From positions 1 through 64,000 of IMG/VR virus record IMGVR_UViG_3300047553_000334: a DNA stretch of 64,000 nucleotides. One strand, 5' to 3'. Positions 9,787-23,500 of the stretch are shown piece after piece. Positions within the stretch are counted from its first letter, which is position 1, and each line of letters starts with the position of its first letter. The translations under genes were made by a program, and so were the position numbers. The notes under the pieces are model-generated. The model did no database searches, was not told where the DNA came from, and was given only the letters and a program-made list of their open reading frames with translations. Source of the stretch: a virus.

Positions 9787-11550
9787 ATGCCTTTTAATTC
9801 ATCCGCATTAAGTGCAGGTATTGGATCAATGTTACAGGGCATTCAACAGAATGCTCAAGAAAAACTACAGCTTGCACAAATGGCACGGCAGCAACGCATT
9901 GAAGACAAGCGACTTGCTGACGAACAAGCAATGAATGATATTAACAGGCAGATAGCTACCGAAGGTTTGAATCAAACCAGAGTAATTAATCCTATTACTG
10001 CTGATATGGCACGATCTCAGTTATCTTTAGCTAGAGGTTTAATGCCACATCAAATAGAAAGTGCAAGACTTGGTGTAGTTGGACAAGATATAGGGAACCG
10101 AGCAAATTTATTTCAGGTTGAAAAAATGCAACCAGAGCAGTTAATTTCTGCTCAAACTGGCAACAGATTCCAGAAAGCACAGGCAGACGTAGCTGAAGCC
10201 CTTGTGCCGACCAATATAAAAGCTGGAAAACAATCAGTAGAAGCAAACGAATTAACTGCGTCTGAGCGAGTACGTCAGCGATATCAAGGCGCATTAGGTC
10301 AAGTCAAAACTGCAGCATCTATATTAAAAAATCCGCAAGCTACTCATGCAGATAAGTTAGCAGCATATAACGAATATCAAAAGGTGGTTCCTATCATTCG
10401 TGGTGCTATTGGCGATGTAGACGCAATGGCTCGTTTAGGTTCCTTGTTTGGTGATCGTGCCACTATTATGCAAGATGTACGCACGTCATTGGGTATTCCT
10501 CCTACAGTTACTGATGACCAATTGCAGCAGTACTTAATGCAGTTGACGCCAGATGTAAATATGCCATCACCTGCGGATGACCCTGCGCGTTTTGCGCAGA
10601 TACAAGGGATGCTTTCTGGTGTGTTAGGCCCACGTGCATTATCTCCAGCGGAAGGCTTTGTTGATTATGTACCACCGACTTTATCTGGAAATAGGATAGT
10701 TGGTGGAGGACGTTTACCGCAAATCAATACATACAGACTTGCTGAAGCGTCGTTTGATGAGGTGTTGAACGAAATACGTAAGGCAAAGTCACTTGGGTAT
10801 ACCCCTAAAGCAATTTGGCAAACGATAGGTAATTTTACAGATAAGGATTTTGATGCGTCTGGAAATTTAAACGTCCTTGATAAGGATATAAAGAAACGCG
10901 CCATACAGGCTATTGCTACGAACTTTAGAGCACCACAAGGCACACAAGACGCATTAATTAAATATCAGTCCGGTTATGAAGATAAAGTGAAAATGAATTT
11001 GCAGGCGCGGATTGCGGAGATGAATAGTGCAATGGGTAACGCTCAGGCTAATGCACAACTTAAAGCAGCAATGGCAACAACTAGTTTACCTTTAGTTAAT
11101 GTATGGACAGACACATTTAGAAATGGTTATGCGCAACTAGACAAACTTGCGACTGATGGTATTGCTTTATTTGGATTTGATATTAAGTCCGATTTACCGG
11201 GAGCGTTTTTAACGAAGATTAAAGACACCAAAGACGCAAAGACGATTGCCCAAGCTAAGCAATTTGTTGCGCGATATGAGGCTATGCAAACTGCCTTAAA
11301 AGAATCCAATAGCATTTTTGGTAAAACGCAAGGTATTAATGACACAACGCGTGTTAGTAATGCACTCCACAGACTTGTCAAAGTCGGTATTTCAATCGAT
11401 CCTACATTGTTACAGCAATCTGGTTTAGCTGGTGGTGCACCAGCACCTGCTCCAGCACCAGCTAACAGTAATTTCGGTATTAGTGGTGGCAATAACATAA
11501 GCATTGACCCACTTACGCTGCCGGGCGGTGGCAAACCACCAATGCAGTAA
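9787..11550 (+). CDS. Internal virion protein, helical, Pro/Ala-rich tail
   Basis: A 587-aa protein preceded by a good ribosome site (AGGAG, spacing 6). The N-terminal 180 residues are Gln- and Lys-rich coiled-coil (LQLAQMARQQRIEDKR). The middle is helical, and the end is a linker of PAPAPAP followed by a GGGKPP tail. There is no catalytic motif. It lies between the small internal protein and the 4254-aa giant, so a role in the ejected core is likely. Confidence 0.55.
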   Translation: MPFNSSALSAGIGSMLQGIQQNAQEKLQLAQMARQQRIEDKRLADEQAMNDINRQIATEGLNQTRVINPITADMARSQLSLARGLMPHQIESARLGVVGQDIGNRANLFQVEKMQPEQLISAQTGNRFQKAQADVAEALVPTNIKAGKQSVEANELTASERVRQRYQGALGQVKTAASILKNPQATHADKLAAYNEYQKVVPIIRGAIGDVDAMARLGSLFGDRATIMQDVRTSLGIPPTVTDDQLQQYLMQLTPDVNMPSPADDPARFAQIQGMLSGVLGPRALSPAEGFVDYVPPTLSGNRIVGGGRLPQINTYRLAEASFDEVLNEIRKAKSLGYTPKAIWQTIGNFTDKDFDASGNLNVLDKDIKKRAIQAIATNFRAPQGTQDALIKYQSGYEDKVKMNLQARIAEMNSAMGNAQANAQLKAAMATTSLPLVNVWTDTFRNGYAQLDKLATDGIALFGFDIKSDLPGAFLTKIKDTKDAKTIAQAKQFVARYEAMQTALKESNSIFGKTQGINDTTRVSNALHRLVKVGISIDPTLLQQSGLAGGAPAPAPAPANSNFGISGGNNISIDPLTLPGGGKPPMQ

Positions 11551-11569
11551 AATGTTTCAGGAGATATAA

Positions 11570-14500
11570 ATGCCACAAACTAATTCATCGCGCAATAGAA
11601 GTGTCAGTGATGCATATTGGAAAAAGCGTTATCAGCAAGCAGGAGTTGTCCCAAAGGCTGGAGGTGGCGTCACTGTTACTAAACCAACTCAGCGCCTTGG
11701 ATATGAAGCTCCACAAGACAAGCAATCGTGGATACAGCAAAACTATATTCCTATAACTAACCTTATCCAAAAAGGTGATACACGCGTTGTTTCATCTCAG
11801 GTTTTGGATATAGCACGTAGCGGTTTTAATTCTGGATACATTAATCAAAAACAGTACGACTACATTGCAGACAATGTAGAGAGATTTAGAAAAGCTTTAA
11901 CCACGCCAGTAACTAGTGGTGGTGAACAAATACCATTTACTACGTTAGGTCAAACTGGTGCACGTGGAAATTTCGGGGAAGTACAGAGATCACTAAAGCA
12001 CTCCGACCTTATTCGTTACAACCCTGATGGTTCGTGGGAATATGATCCACGTGATGCAAATGCTGCAATTCGCGCCAATGTAGGTCGTACACAAGGATTA
12101 ATTAAGGACGCTAATACAAACATCTTTCCGGATGTTGGTGCAACGGCTGCAGGTTTACTGGCAACTGTTCCTTTACGCGTTGCGAAGTCATTTGGTTATC
12201 AGCCAACGTTTGACGAGAATACTTTTACTGGGCGTGTAGGACGAGCTGCTGAAGGTATAGAAGCTGGATTAAGTTCATTTGTGCCAACAGTTATGTCTGG
12301 CATTAGTAATAGAACTCGTTATGCTATGTCTCGCGCTTATGGTAGAACGCCAGAAGAAGCAGAACAAGACGCAGCAAATTTGATGATGGAGACCCCGTGG
12401 TATCAAGTTGCAAATGCAGAGTTAGCGCCTGCTCAAACAAGTCCTAACTTTCAACTTGGTTCTGTATTAGGAATGGAAGCAGCTGCAGCTGTGCCTTCCT
12501 TATATACAAGTTTAGGATTACTAAATGCTGCATCTAGTTTAGGTGCGCGTGTATTGTCTCCATTTGGTTCACAGGCGTCCAGTATTGGTAGATATGCTGG
12601 TATTGGCGCAGCTGTCGCAGCACCTCCTACTATTACTGCGTTCCGTGATCAATTAACTGGCGGTCAGCCGGGTGTCCGTGAGGACATTGTTTCTGGTGTT
12701 GAATCCTTTATGGATCCTGTTCGTACTGCACAACAACGTGGCACAACAGAATCACAGATGCTTGGCCAGCAGGAGTTTGACCCTAAAGGTGTATATAACA
12801 CGGCTGCACAACGTCTTGGCTTATTTACTATGGCAAGTGGTGGCGCACGTGAAATGTGGCGTGACGTCAAGAATGAGGCAGCTCGTGGAATGTTTGCATT
12901 CCGAGGAAGACTCAAGGAAACTGGCAACCCATTTGTTGCTGCTAAGACTGGACTTGCAGCATCTGTAGAAACAGAAATCGGCAAGGCTGCTGCAGCAGAT
13001 CTCGGTTTTGCTTTAACGCAACCATTGGGTGACATTGGTCGTCTCGTATATTCGCAGACTCGATTTGATAAATCAAAACCTGTAGATGTACCAAAAGCAG
13101 AAGACTTAGTTATTGATACATTACTAGGACTTTCGGCTAGTCGTCCCGGCAAAGGTGCTCAGTGGATTTTCCGTGGTAATCCATTAGAGCGGCTTGAGCC
13201 TAAGACAATGGCTATAGCAGCTGCTGTAGATACAGTCAATAAGCAAAGTCCTGAAATTAACTTACTCCGTCAACGCATTGCAGAATTACGTGGGCCTGAC
13301 TTCAAACCAAATGAGGCAGATTTACGGCGTGTAGCTAGTGAGTTAGCACGTACTAACTCTGCTAACTTAGAGTCATTATCTAGGATGGATGAGATTCCAG
13401 AAGGTATCGCCATTCACAGAACGCCAGAAGAGCATATTAGAGCCTACGTAGAGAATCCAGATTCAATTTCAGTTGACGTACGCTCTAGATATGACAATCT
13501 TATTGAAAGTATGCGTGGAGCAAAAGATAAGATTGATATTGAAGATGGTAATCCATTAAACAATTTAGATATCTTAGACAATTACCGTACTGACTTAGCA
13601 ACACGAAGACGTCGAATTAATGAACTGACTAAGGCATTGCTGCCAGAGTATGAGGCAATGTTTAAGTCAATGAAAAGTAATAAGCCTGTTGAACGTACTC
13701 CTGCAAAGTACTATGGATTAAAGCGTGGTGATGGAACCATGCTTGTATTTACCAGCGACTTTGAATCTGCGCGTATTGTTCCAGAGCACGATAGCCCAGA
13801 CATACAAATGCTTGGTCCTAACTATTATGGTGAGTCTAGCTCTCGTGAATTAACTGCTGAACGTACTGCGTTTCATAGGAGTGTGGTAGCGTTGCGTGAA
13901 ACACCTATTACTCTTGATGGAGTAGAAGGTGTACCAATTGCGTTTACTGGTAATTCGATTTACCTTAAGGATTCACTTGGCAATGTAAGAGCATACACTG
14001 CAGATAAGTTACTTGACGCACAACGAAAAGCTAAATCTGAAGGCAAGAATGAATTAGTACAACAAATTCAAGATGTAATTGATGTTGTAAACGAATCCAA
14101 TAAGCTTTATAGAGAAGGCAAGATTAGTACATTCCAATCTGACGGTCGTGTCAGTGTGCTTACTCGTGATCGTGCAGTACGTGATTCTCGTTTTCAAGTA
14201 CCGCTTATTGATTCACCTGACGATTCTCGTGGACGTTTAATTGACCGACAGAATGGCTATGGAATAGTTCAGTCTGATACTGGAATGTATTACATTGTTC
14301 CAGAAATAGATTTACGTGGCTCAGACGGAGAAATATATCCTGTAGAGAATGAGCTTGATGATATTCACATTACTGACCTTGACACTGAAAATAACAGAAT
14401 AACTGTATTTCTGCCTAATGTTGACACTGGAGAATCATTTCCATTAACGTTACAACTTACACCGGATCAAGTACAAGCGTTTAAAAACGATGGCGTTCCA

Positions 14501-17500
14501 CCTGATGCATACGAATTCTTTAGAGAAGCCATGGATATGGCAGAACCATTTAAGCGTCAGGTTGGTGACATTGTTACAATAGAATCAAAGTATCTGGACG
14601 GCACAACGGCATCTCGTCGTTATGTCATTGTTCAGGCAAATGCTGATCATGGAGTAGGTTTACCTATTGATAACTTAACTGGCACAGAGCCAAGTATGGT
14701 TATCTTTGATCACTCAGGGTTAAAGGTTGAGCGGACAAATACAGAGTTTCTTCTTAGGGAGATGCAGAACGCTCAACGCATTTCTGGATATGACCCAACA
14801 TCTGATCGTCCGACTGATGACCCACTTGGTAATATTTTTAAGTATGCGTTCTGGTTGTCAAATCGAAACACCGATACCACAGTTCCTGTAAAGTTAGTAC
14901 CAGCTATTGTTAACGCTACGGCTGAAGAGTTACCGTCTATACTTCACGGACATATTCTTAGTTCTTTAGATGACACTGGACTATTGCAGAATGTCGTTGG
15001 CAGTATGCGTGAATGGTTAGCTAAGAACCCTGATTCTGCTGGCGACTTTGAGTTTATTGTTAATCAAGCACTAGCTACAGAGTTGTCTAAGGGTTCTGCA
15101 GATGTAAGTGCATTGGCCCTTGGTCACCTAACAAATATTGCACGCAATGCTGACTTAAATGATTTAGTTGATCTTCTTATAGGTCGTTTTGACGATGAGA
15201 AAGAAGTTAGCGGAGAGACATTCTTTAGTTCTAGTCCACGTCGTATAGGTAGATCACAAGGTCAATTTCAGATTATGTTGTCTGCCGTAAACATGATCAA
15301 CTCATTTATCCGACGTAAAGGACGCATTACAGATGAGCGCCTGACAAAAATCATTACTAATTTCTTAGGGACTAACCCATCATTTGAGGGGAATCTTGAG
15401 AATGCAATTACCACAATTAAACGACTAGCCCAACTCTCCAGCTCTATCAATCATTTAGCGTATGGAGTTATTAGTGAGAAGGGCGCCATCTGGATGATGG
15501 AAAAATTATCTGCTCTCCCACATGAGGTACAGGTACTTTCTGCGTTACTACCATTTGATGGTGTTCGTGATATCTATCAAGATGATTTTGGTAATTGGTT
15601 TGCATCAAAAGAAAAATATGATGCTGCTGTACAACGCGCACGTGAATTATATGCGGATGCTGCTTCACGTGGTGAATCTGGTATAGACGACTTACGCAGT
15701 GCAATGTATGATGCACGTCTAGGATTTTTCTTTGAGATAGCTGCAGCAGGTTTAGAAGTAACAACACGACGGCCAATGGTCAACGTAACTGACCCAAGAG
15801 CAGTTGATGTAATACGAGCTAACGCCGAACGTGCAAGTAACGCTGTCAACGAGATGATTAAGCGTGTTGCTACTGCAAAGTTAGCGGTTCTCTCTAAGAG
15901 GTTGCAAGATAACGCTAGTGCGGATACGCCATCTGTACCAGTACGTCTTGATGAATTGGCAACTGCATCTCTACTTGCTGCTCCAGATGGTGTATTGCAT
16001 CCTGAACAGATTATTGATCAAAATGCAACAGAAGCTGCAGAAACAAGTCTTGTAACTATGCAGAGCGTAATAGATAATGTGCGCCAGCAAATGGACAATA
16101 TTGACGCAGCATCAGTGCTACCCGGCGTTGCTGTTTACACACCAGATGAGGCCACTACTGTAGGTACAACTGCATTGGCAACAGCAGCAAAAGCACACGA
16201 AGGCAAGTTAGTGCTTGATGCGTCTAAACAAGCGTTTGATGCACTACCTCCTCAAGTACGTGACATAGTGTCTTCTTTGGCATCACCATTACTTTGGTTC
16301 TCTGATGTAGTTCGTGCTATTGATCGAACAGGTGATGACAATCTACGTGAAGCATTAGTGTTTGCGTTGATGAATGCCCAAGGGACAGAAGGTGCATCTA
16401 GTCTATCTATTCGCCTGAATACATTATTTAGAACTGAAGAGGCATTCAACAGGTTTAATGATTTTGCTAGTGTGGTTTACGATAAAGTTAACAACACAGA
16501 TACTGGTCGCAAAACTGCAGTTCGCGGAGCAATGGATCAGTTACTTAAGCTAGTTGATTCAATGGTCGGGGAAGAAGGAACGTCATTAGTAGATGATGCA
16601 GTTGCTTATTATCAAGGCCAAAACTTAAATCCTATTCTCCTTAAAACATTTATTGAATTAGCGTCGAAAGAACTTATTCAATCTTTAATATCTAATGCTA
16701 CACGCGTTTCACCTGAAGCTGCATCTGATGTACTCGGAAGTATTAATACTTATGTAGAGAACAACAGAGAGCGTATACGCAGAGCTGGCGCATTTGTAGG
16801 TGATAGTGCAGCCAAGGCTGAAGCGTTACGGCTGATTGAATCTGGTTCAACAGATGGCTTACGTTATTTAGGATTCTCGTTTAACGGGCAACGACGTACG
16901 CTCATACAAGATGCAGTGCAGTCATTGGTCAACAATATGAGCACTCGCAAGTATGAAGGCAGTGCCATGGCACAAGCACAAGCATTGCTAAATGATGCAC
17001 GTGAATTAGCTAGAACAGTAGCAGATTTTGTTTTAGGTGATGAAGGATTAGCTGTTGGTCAAGATCCCGCATCTGCTTATACTCCCGCTGTAGAGGTACA
17101 GTCTAGTTCATTTATTGATGCGCTACGTGGCGGTATGACGTTTGCTCGTACTTCTACTGGTCCTGACACAGCACCATTGTTAATGGCTGGTAACAGGGCA
17201 GGACTTGAGAAGATCATCTTAGCAACATTGTTGGATGCAGCTAATAAAGCAGAACTAAATTACGAGTCTGTAGACAAAGCTTTAATGGAAGCTGTTGTTG
17301 GACCAGAGATTGCTAAAAAATATTTTGAACGATTAAAGCAGGAAGATTTTGTAAAACGCAAAATCATATTTAGCAGAGAACCTGTGATGCGTGCTGCAAT
17401 TATTCCGGGCGTTGACGGGCGTTACACATTACCTACTGGTATGGCTCGAAAAGAATTGATTGAGGGTCAGGCTATGTTTAATAGCTATGTGACCAAGATG

Positions 17501-20500
17501 TTGAATCTATTAAAGCCACGTGACGCACAGCGCTTTAAGGATGCGTTAGCAGAGTATGTAAACAAAAAGCGAGCAGAAAGCGGTGATCAAGTATTTGTAT
17601 TTGCTATGGCTGATTTACTTGCAATAGCAGAAGGTTTCAACGAAACTCGCGGTGTATTATTCCGCGCATCTGCTGATGCATCCGAGTTGTCATTTGGTGT
17701 AACTAATAAGGACGCTCATAATGCTGCATACAAAATAAAGTCGAGGCTGGCATCTATAGTTACAGATGTTGAACGTGGAGTTATACCAAATCGATATGAC
17801 TTGGCTGACCAGTTTGACAATCTTGGTGATGCAACTAGTTTCATTGATAAGTTTGAAGCAATAGATATTTACGAGCCGTTACCAGATGACATGGTAACAA
17901 TGAATGACGCTGAGGCACTTGGCACTTTGTATTCGCAAATGTCACGAGACAATGCTTATACAGATGACCAGAAGAAAAAGTTTGACACACTAGCAAAATC
18001 ATATCGTCGTGTTGCACGAAGTAAAGATGACTCACCAGCAAAGGTTATTAATAGATACTCTGATGCACGTGTCGTTTCTGCTAACTTAGCCAAGGTATAT
18101 GACACCTATGCTGCACGTATGGCAACTCAAAAAGTCAGCAATGACATGAAGTTTAACTATGACCTTGATGACTATAAGGCACTGACTGCTTTATTAGGAG
18201 TCAATGCTGAAGTTCAGTCAAAGGTTATGGCAGCTACAAGTGTCAATGAAATCTTTACAGAGGCTGTATTAGATAAGGATCAGCAACGTCAGTTAGTTGC
18301 ATTGCGAGCGGCTCAACTAAAGCAAGACTTCTATAACCAACATCACAAGTTATTCTTTGCACATGAAGCAATGATGAACGAGATGGGATATCAACGCGTT
18401 GCTGATTCCGCACGTGATGTTGACGGCTTTATTACTCGCACTAAGATTGCAAATGCAACATCATCAATCTTGTTTATGGCTGCGTCTAAGAACTTTGGTA
18501 AGAGTGCTTTGACTGTTGCCCATGAAATATCTCACCACTTATTCTTCTCTTTGCCTGATGCACAGCAAGTACGTTGGTTAAAGGCTGTGATTCCACCACT
18601 CAACCGTGACAAGTCTGAAAAGGTTGTGCCAGAAGAAGAGCTGGTTCATGGTTATTTAAACAAGCAAGTTGATTTACTCAACGGATATTCCACACTACAG
18701 GATGTTTATTTATTTAGACGGCAGACAGTTGAGCAGTTTGCTGGAAGTAAATACACTCCCGAACAAATTCATAACGCTAAGATGATTTTAGGAGAACTGT
18801 CTGCTACTAGCTTAATGAACTTTATTCTTAATAGTGGTGTTGTTCATATGCCTAATGACCGTGTGTCAATAGCAGAAGATTTAACTAGCTCACTTCTTAA
18901 CCTGCAGAAAGTCTTGGCTCCTATTGCTAAAACGTTGAGCAGTGAATTTGGTCCGTGGGCAATGGTTGGAGATAAACCAACTAACGTATTCTATTATTCT
19001 CCATCATCAGTTGTGTATGAATCACCTAAAAAAACTGGTGTTAATCGTGTCTTCTATCCTTTAAAACACGGTACGTACGTCCAGTTCATAAACAACATCG
19101 GTAAAAAGTTTAGTTCAGCAACACGTGTGGTTGATATTCACGACGTGATTATGGCTAACAAAGAATTTATTGATGGGCGATCAGACAAACGGCAGCGATT
19201 AGTTGATGCGTTATCTAACGTCATTACAGATAGAGATGCGGTCAATGAAATTGTTGATAAGTTAATTGCATTAAAGACTGAAAATCCACGCGCTGAATAC
19301 GGCAAGCATTACCGTATTAGTTTAAGTGGCGACAAGGCATTTCAGAAACAAGCAGACGGTACTACTGAGGAGCAAGGTTATCCTGTAGTTGGTCGCGTAG
19401 TTGGTATGGCTCACGAACGTGTGACTGCACGGTTTGATCGTGTTAGACCGTTTAAACTTAATGGTCGTGAGTGGTTTATTAGTAGTAAAAACAAAAATGA
19501 CAACTCGCAGTGGTATGGTTTAAATGCCTACGAAAAGGCTAACGGACCAACTAAATTATTACAGAGTGGTATGCGTGGTGATTATGGGTATGTCGTAGAA
19601 AGTACTGCACAGATACGCTTACATACCCTGTTTGAGGGTAAGGATATTGACCTTGGCGATAATAAGATGTCGCGAGTTGATGTACCTGTTAGGTTTATTG
19701 TTGGTCATGACTATATTGATACAAGCCAGAATTTCCATTTAGTCGGTTCTGGTGATGCTGGTAATCCAGCATTTATGTCAATCGTATACAACATGCTTGC
19801 CAAGATTGATCAGAATGTTATTCAAGCTGCTGGTCAACGCACGTATGAGTATGAGTTACGCATAAACAAAGCTTTGTCCGAGGCTATGCGAACAGGTGAC
19901 TATAGCAAATGGGACGAGACTGTCACTGCCCCTCTTGCGTTATCAATGGACAAAGATATTAAAAATATCATTGCTCGTACACCTGTTTCTGAGATTCAAG
20001 CTGTAAGGCAAACTGCAACACATGCATGGTTACGTAATCAAAGTCATTCACGCAGTCTTTACAGATGGGCACGTAACATTAAGGATGAGGGTACACGTTC
20101 TACTGTATTAGGCTTGATTGATAGGATTACGGAACAGCACGCATTTACTGTTGGTGAATCTTTATCTGACTCATCAATCACATCTGCGACCAAGCGATTA
20201 CAGAGTGTTCTTAAAGATGGCAAGGGTTGGTATTCATTCATTCCATTTAGTGCAGATAAGTTTGCAAAGAACGGAATGGCACCAATTGTAACTGCCGTAC
20301 ACGAACAGTTGTTTACTTCATACGATGACCTCATAAGGTTTTACAATGAGGTTAAAGAATCTCGTGCAGAACTATTTGCTAGTCGAGATCAAACATCACT
20401 TGTGCCATATCTTGCACAACCTACTGCATTAACAGTTGCTGGTGAAACTGCTTCTACTGCTGGACGATCGTTTGCTGTCGAAGTAGACGGCGTTAAGGTT

Positions 20501-23500
20501 GATTCAAGTTCATTGATTGAACAGATGTTTGGTTTACATGTTGATAACTTAGACGCCGCTTTCCAACAGTTTCAGATGCAATGGCTTGGTACACAGTTAA
20601 CTAAATGGATTACAGAAAACCAGTCCGTTGTAAGTGGTACGAACAGATCGTTTAGCCAACGTCTGGCTGAACTTTATCAAGGATTAATGACAGGTGATCC
20701 AGATGCATATACTAAATCTGGTTTATCTAAAGACTTTGTTATTGGTGGCAAGCAGATTGACTTAGATAGTGCATTGCGACTAGTTGCTCAAGCAGCTGGA
20801 ACACCAGAAAACTTTGAAAACGGATTGCGGTATTACGCAGGTCAGAGTGATATTGCAATACAGTTTAGTGCGGAAACAGGGCTTAAGGTTGTACCACACG
20901 CAGTGCTGGATCACATTGCCAATAAGATATTTACTAATCAAGATGACATGATTAGATTTATGACAGCTGTTGCTGGAGATACTAGTGACACTGTTTCTCA
21001 AAGTGATGTTATTCGTGCTCGCAATTTATTCAATACTGTTGAGCATATTGTCCGCACAGATGCAAAGATACGTAGTTCTGCATTACGCAACTGGAAAAGT
21101 TACGAGTTGGTGAAAAGTGATCCTAACTCATACGAGGTTATTATTCGTTCTCCTGACAGGGATATTGCTGCAGATGAAGTTGGAGCATCTAAGTCTGGTG
21201 CGCTGTATCGCGTCAATATGCAAACGGGTAAGACACATCTTGTTGCTGAGTCGAGACGTTATGATGCACAAACCAACAAGTGGGTTGAAACATACGAGAA
21301 CATTCAGGATATAGATGACTATCTCCGTTACAACTGGGTACGCAAACCAAATGAAACAGCAAGACGTGATCCATTTGCTTTTGATGCAAAACCACGAGCA
21401 ATCAAATTGGATGCTAAACAGTTGTTTGGATTTGACGATTTCCTGAAAGTCAATGACACGTTAATGGCATTAGCTGGTGAATACGGTGTGTCTCATGGCG
21501 TAGTTAATGATGAGCCAGTGTACTTTATGCTTCCTATATCTATTGCTGAATTAGCTGCCAGCGAGATAAACATCTTTGATCCTGATGTTCCTATTCGTAA
21601 TGCTGGAATGAATATTATTAAGGGCACTTACGATAAGAAAGAAAAACAATGGTCATTTGTAGATACGTCTAACAACTGGCAAGATGCAAATAATTATAGG
21701 TCTCAAATGCCTATGGGTTTATTAGAGATGGTTATTAGTCCATTTGATAAATCTAGTGCAATGACTCTTACGTATGATCGTCAACAAGAAATTGCCAAGC
21801 ACAAAATGCTGCAAGAGGAATATCACATTGCAAAGTTATTGCTTGCCAAGGATAGGAATGTAGATAATCCACAGCATTCAGAATTCACAAAGGTAGGCAA
21901 ACAAGCTTTGTTTAATAGTGAGTCTGATTTAATGCAGGATGCGAGTACTGGTACATGGTTCTCAAGTAGTCCTAAGTTTATGGATGAAACTCCAGACAAC
22001 ATACCTGAATTACGCAAGCCATCTGCATTACATGTTAACGATACTGAAGATCCTATTATTCAGTCAAGTATGGGTGTCCTTGATGATTTGGCTGCTGATG
22101 CAAAAGAAAAAGCATTCCAAGTTCCACAGGAAGTTACGTTCTACCGTGACCCTAAGACAAAGGGTGGAATGCTTCAATCTGGAACTAAAGACAAACTAGT
22201 ACTACAGGTTAGTAGCGACATATATGACAAGTTGGTTACTGATCCATTAAAGGGTAGCCAGTGGGAAACCACAGTAAAAGATGGTCAGGCTATTACTTTA
22301 GATGGTGCTGATGCTGATGTATATTTTGCATCTACTCCTAAGTTTGTTGACACTGCGTACAATGTTTATGCATACGGATTAAAACCTCTACAAGATTTTT
22401 TCCGTGGTGTACTTGGATTAGACCTTTCTGCATTTGCTATTCAGTTAGGCTCAATGATGGTGCGAGCACCGTATCAAACGTTTAAGGCGTTAGTATTATC
22501 TGTCCCTGAGTTATTTGCTGGTAGCAGTGCGGACATTGGACTTGTGCTAGGTTCTCTGTGGCACGGGGCTAGACAACAGCGCAGATTAAAAGGTGAGGGC
22601 CAATGGTTCAACCAGTCTTTAAACCTTGATGCTCGTTACTATGATTTCATCATGAACTCAGTGGTAGATAGATTTAATCAGACTAACATTGGTACTACAG
22701 TATCTATGTCTGAATTAATTGATGATTATTACATGCAGTCTAGTTACTCTGACTGGTATAAGCGATCAAAAGCTAACATGATTGCAGACCCTACTAAATA
22801 CAAATCCATCATAGACACTCCTTGGGAAAGTCAGCGAGAGAACGTGTTTAGTGGTGGAATCATGGGTACTGTTGTACCCGGTTGGCGTAGAGCTGAAATG
22901 ACAAGGCAGTTAATTTTGGATTTAGCTATGCTTCAACAATCATTGTCTGCAGTAAAAGATGCGCGAGCTAATCAAGCTAAAAATAAGGATCGCGATATCT
23001 CTGATAGTGAAGTTGATAAGGATATTAAAGCAGCACTTACCAACCTCGGTAAGGAGATTGGTATTGGGTCTCATGCACGTAGTAAAACTCAGGCTCCTAT
23101 ATGGAGAGCGTTGTCAAATGTTGTGCAATATTTTATGACTGCACCTTCTTATACACGTAACTTTAATCAGTTTGTTGGCTTTACTCCTTTTGTAGGTACA
23201 AAAGAAAAGATTAACGAGTGGTCTAAAATTGCAACGCAAAATGGTCCAGCTTGGTTACGTGGTGAGGTATTTGATATTGAAAGTGACCTCAGGCATCAAA
23301 ACTTTGAGACTGCTTGGGCTGAAAAAAGAAGGATCAAATATAGAAATCAAGCTGCAATAACATGGGGAATTATTGCAGCATTAAATGCATGGGTTAATTT
23401 TCAACAGCATCAAAAGAATCGTCCATATGAAGAGGAAGATAAAACTTCATGGATGGACATCATGAGCAAGCGCTTTGGTTACGTTGAAGTAAACGATAAC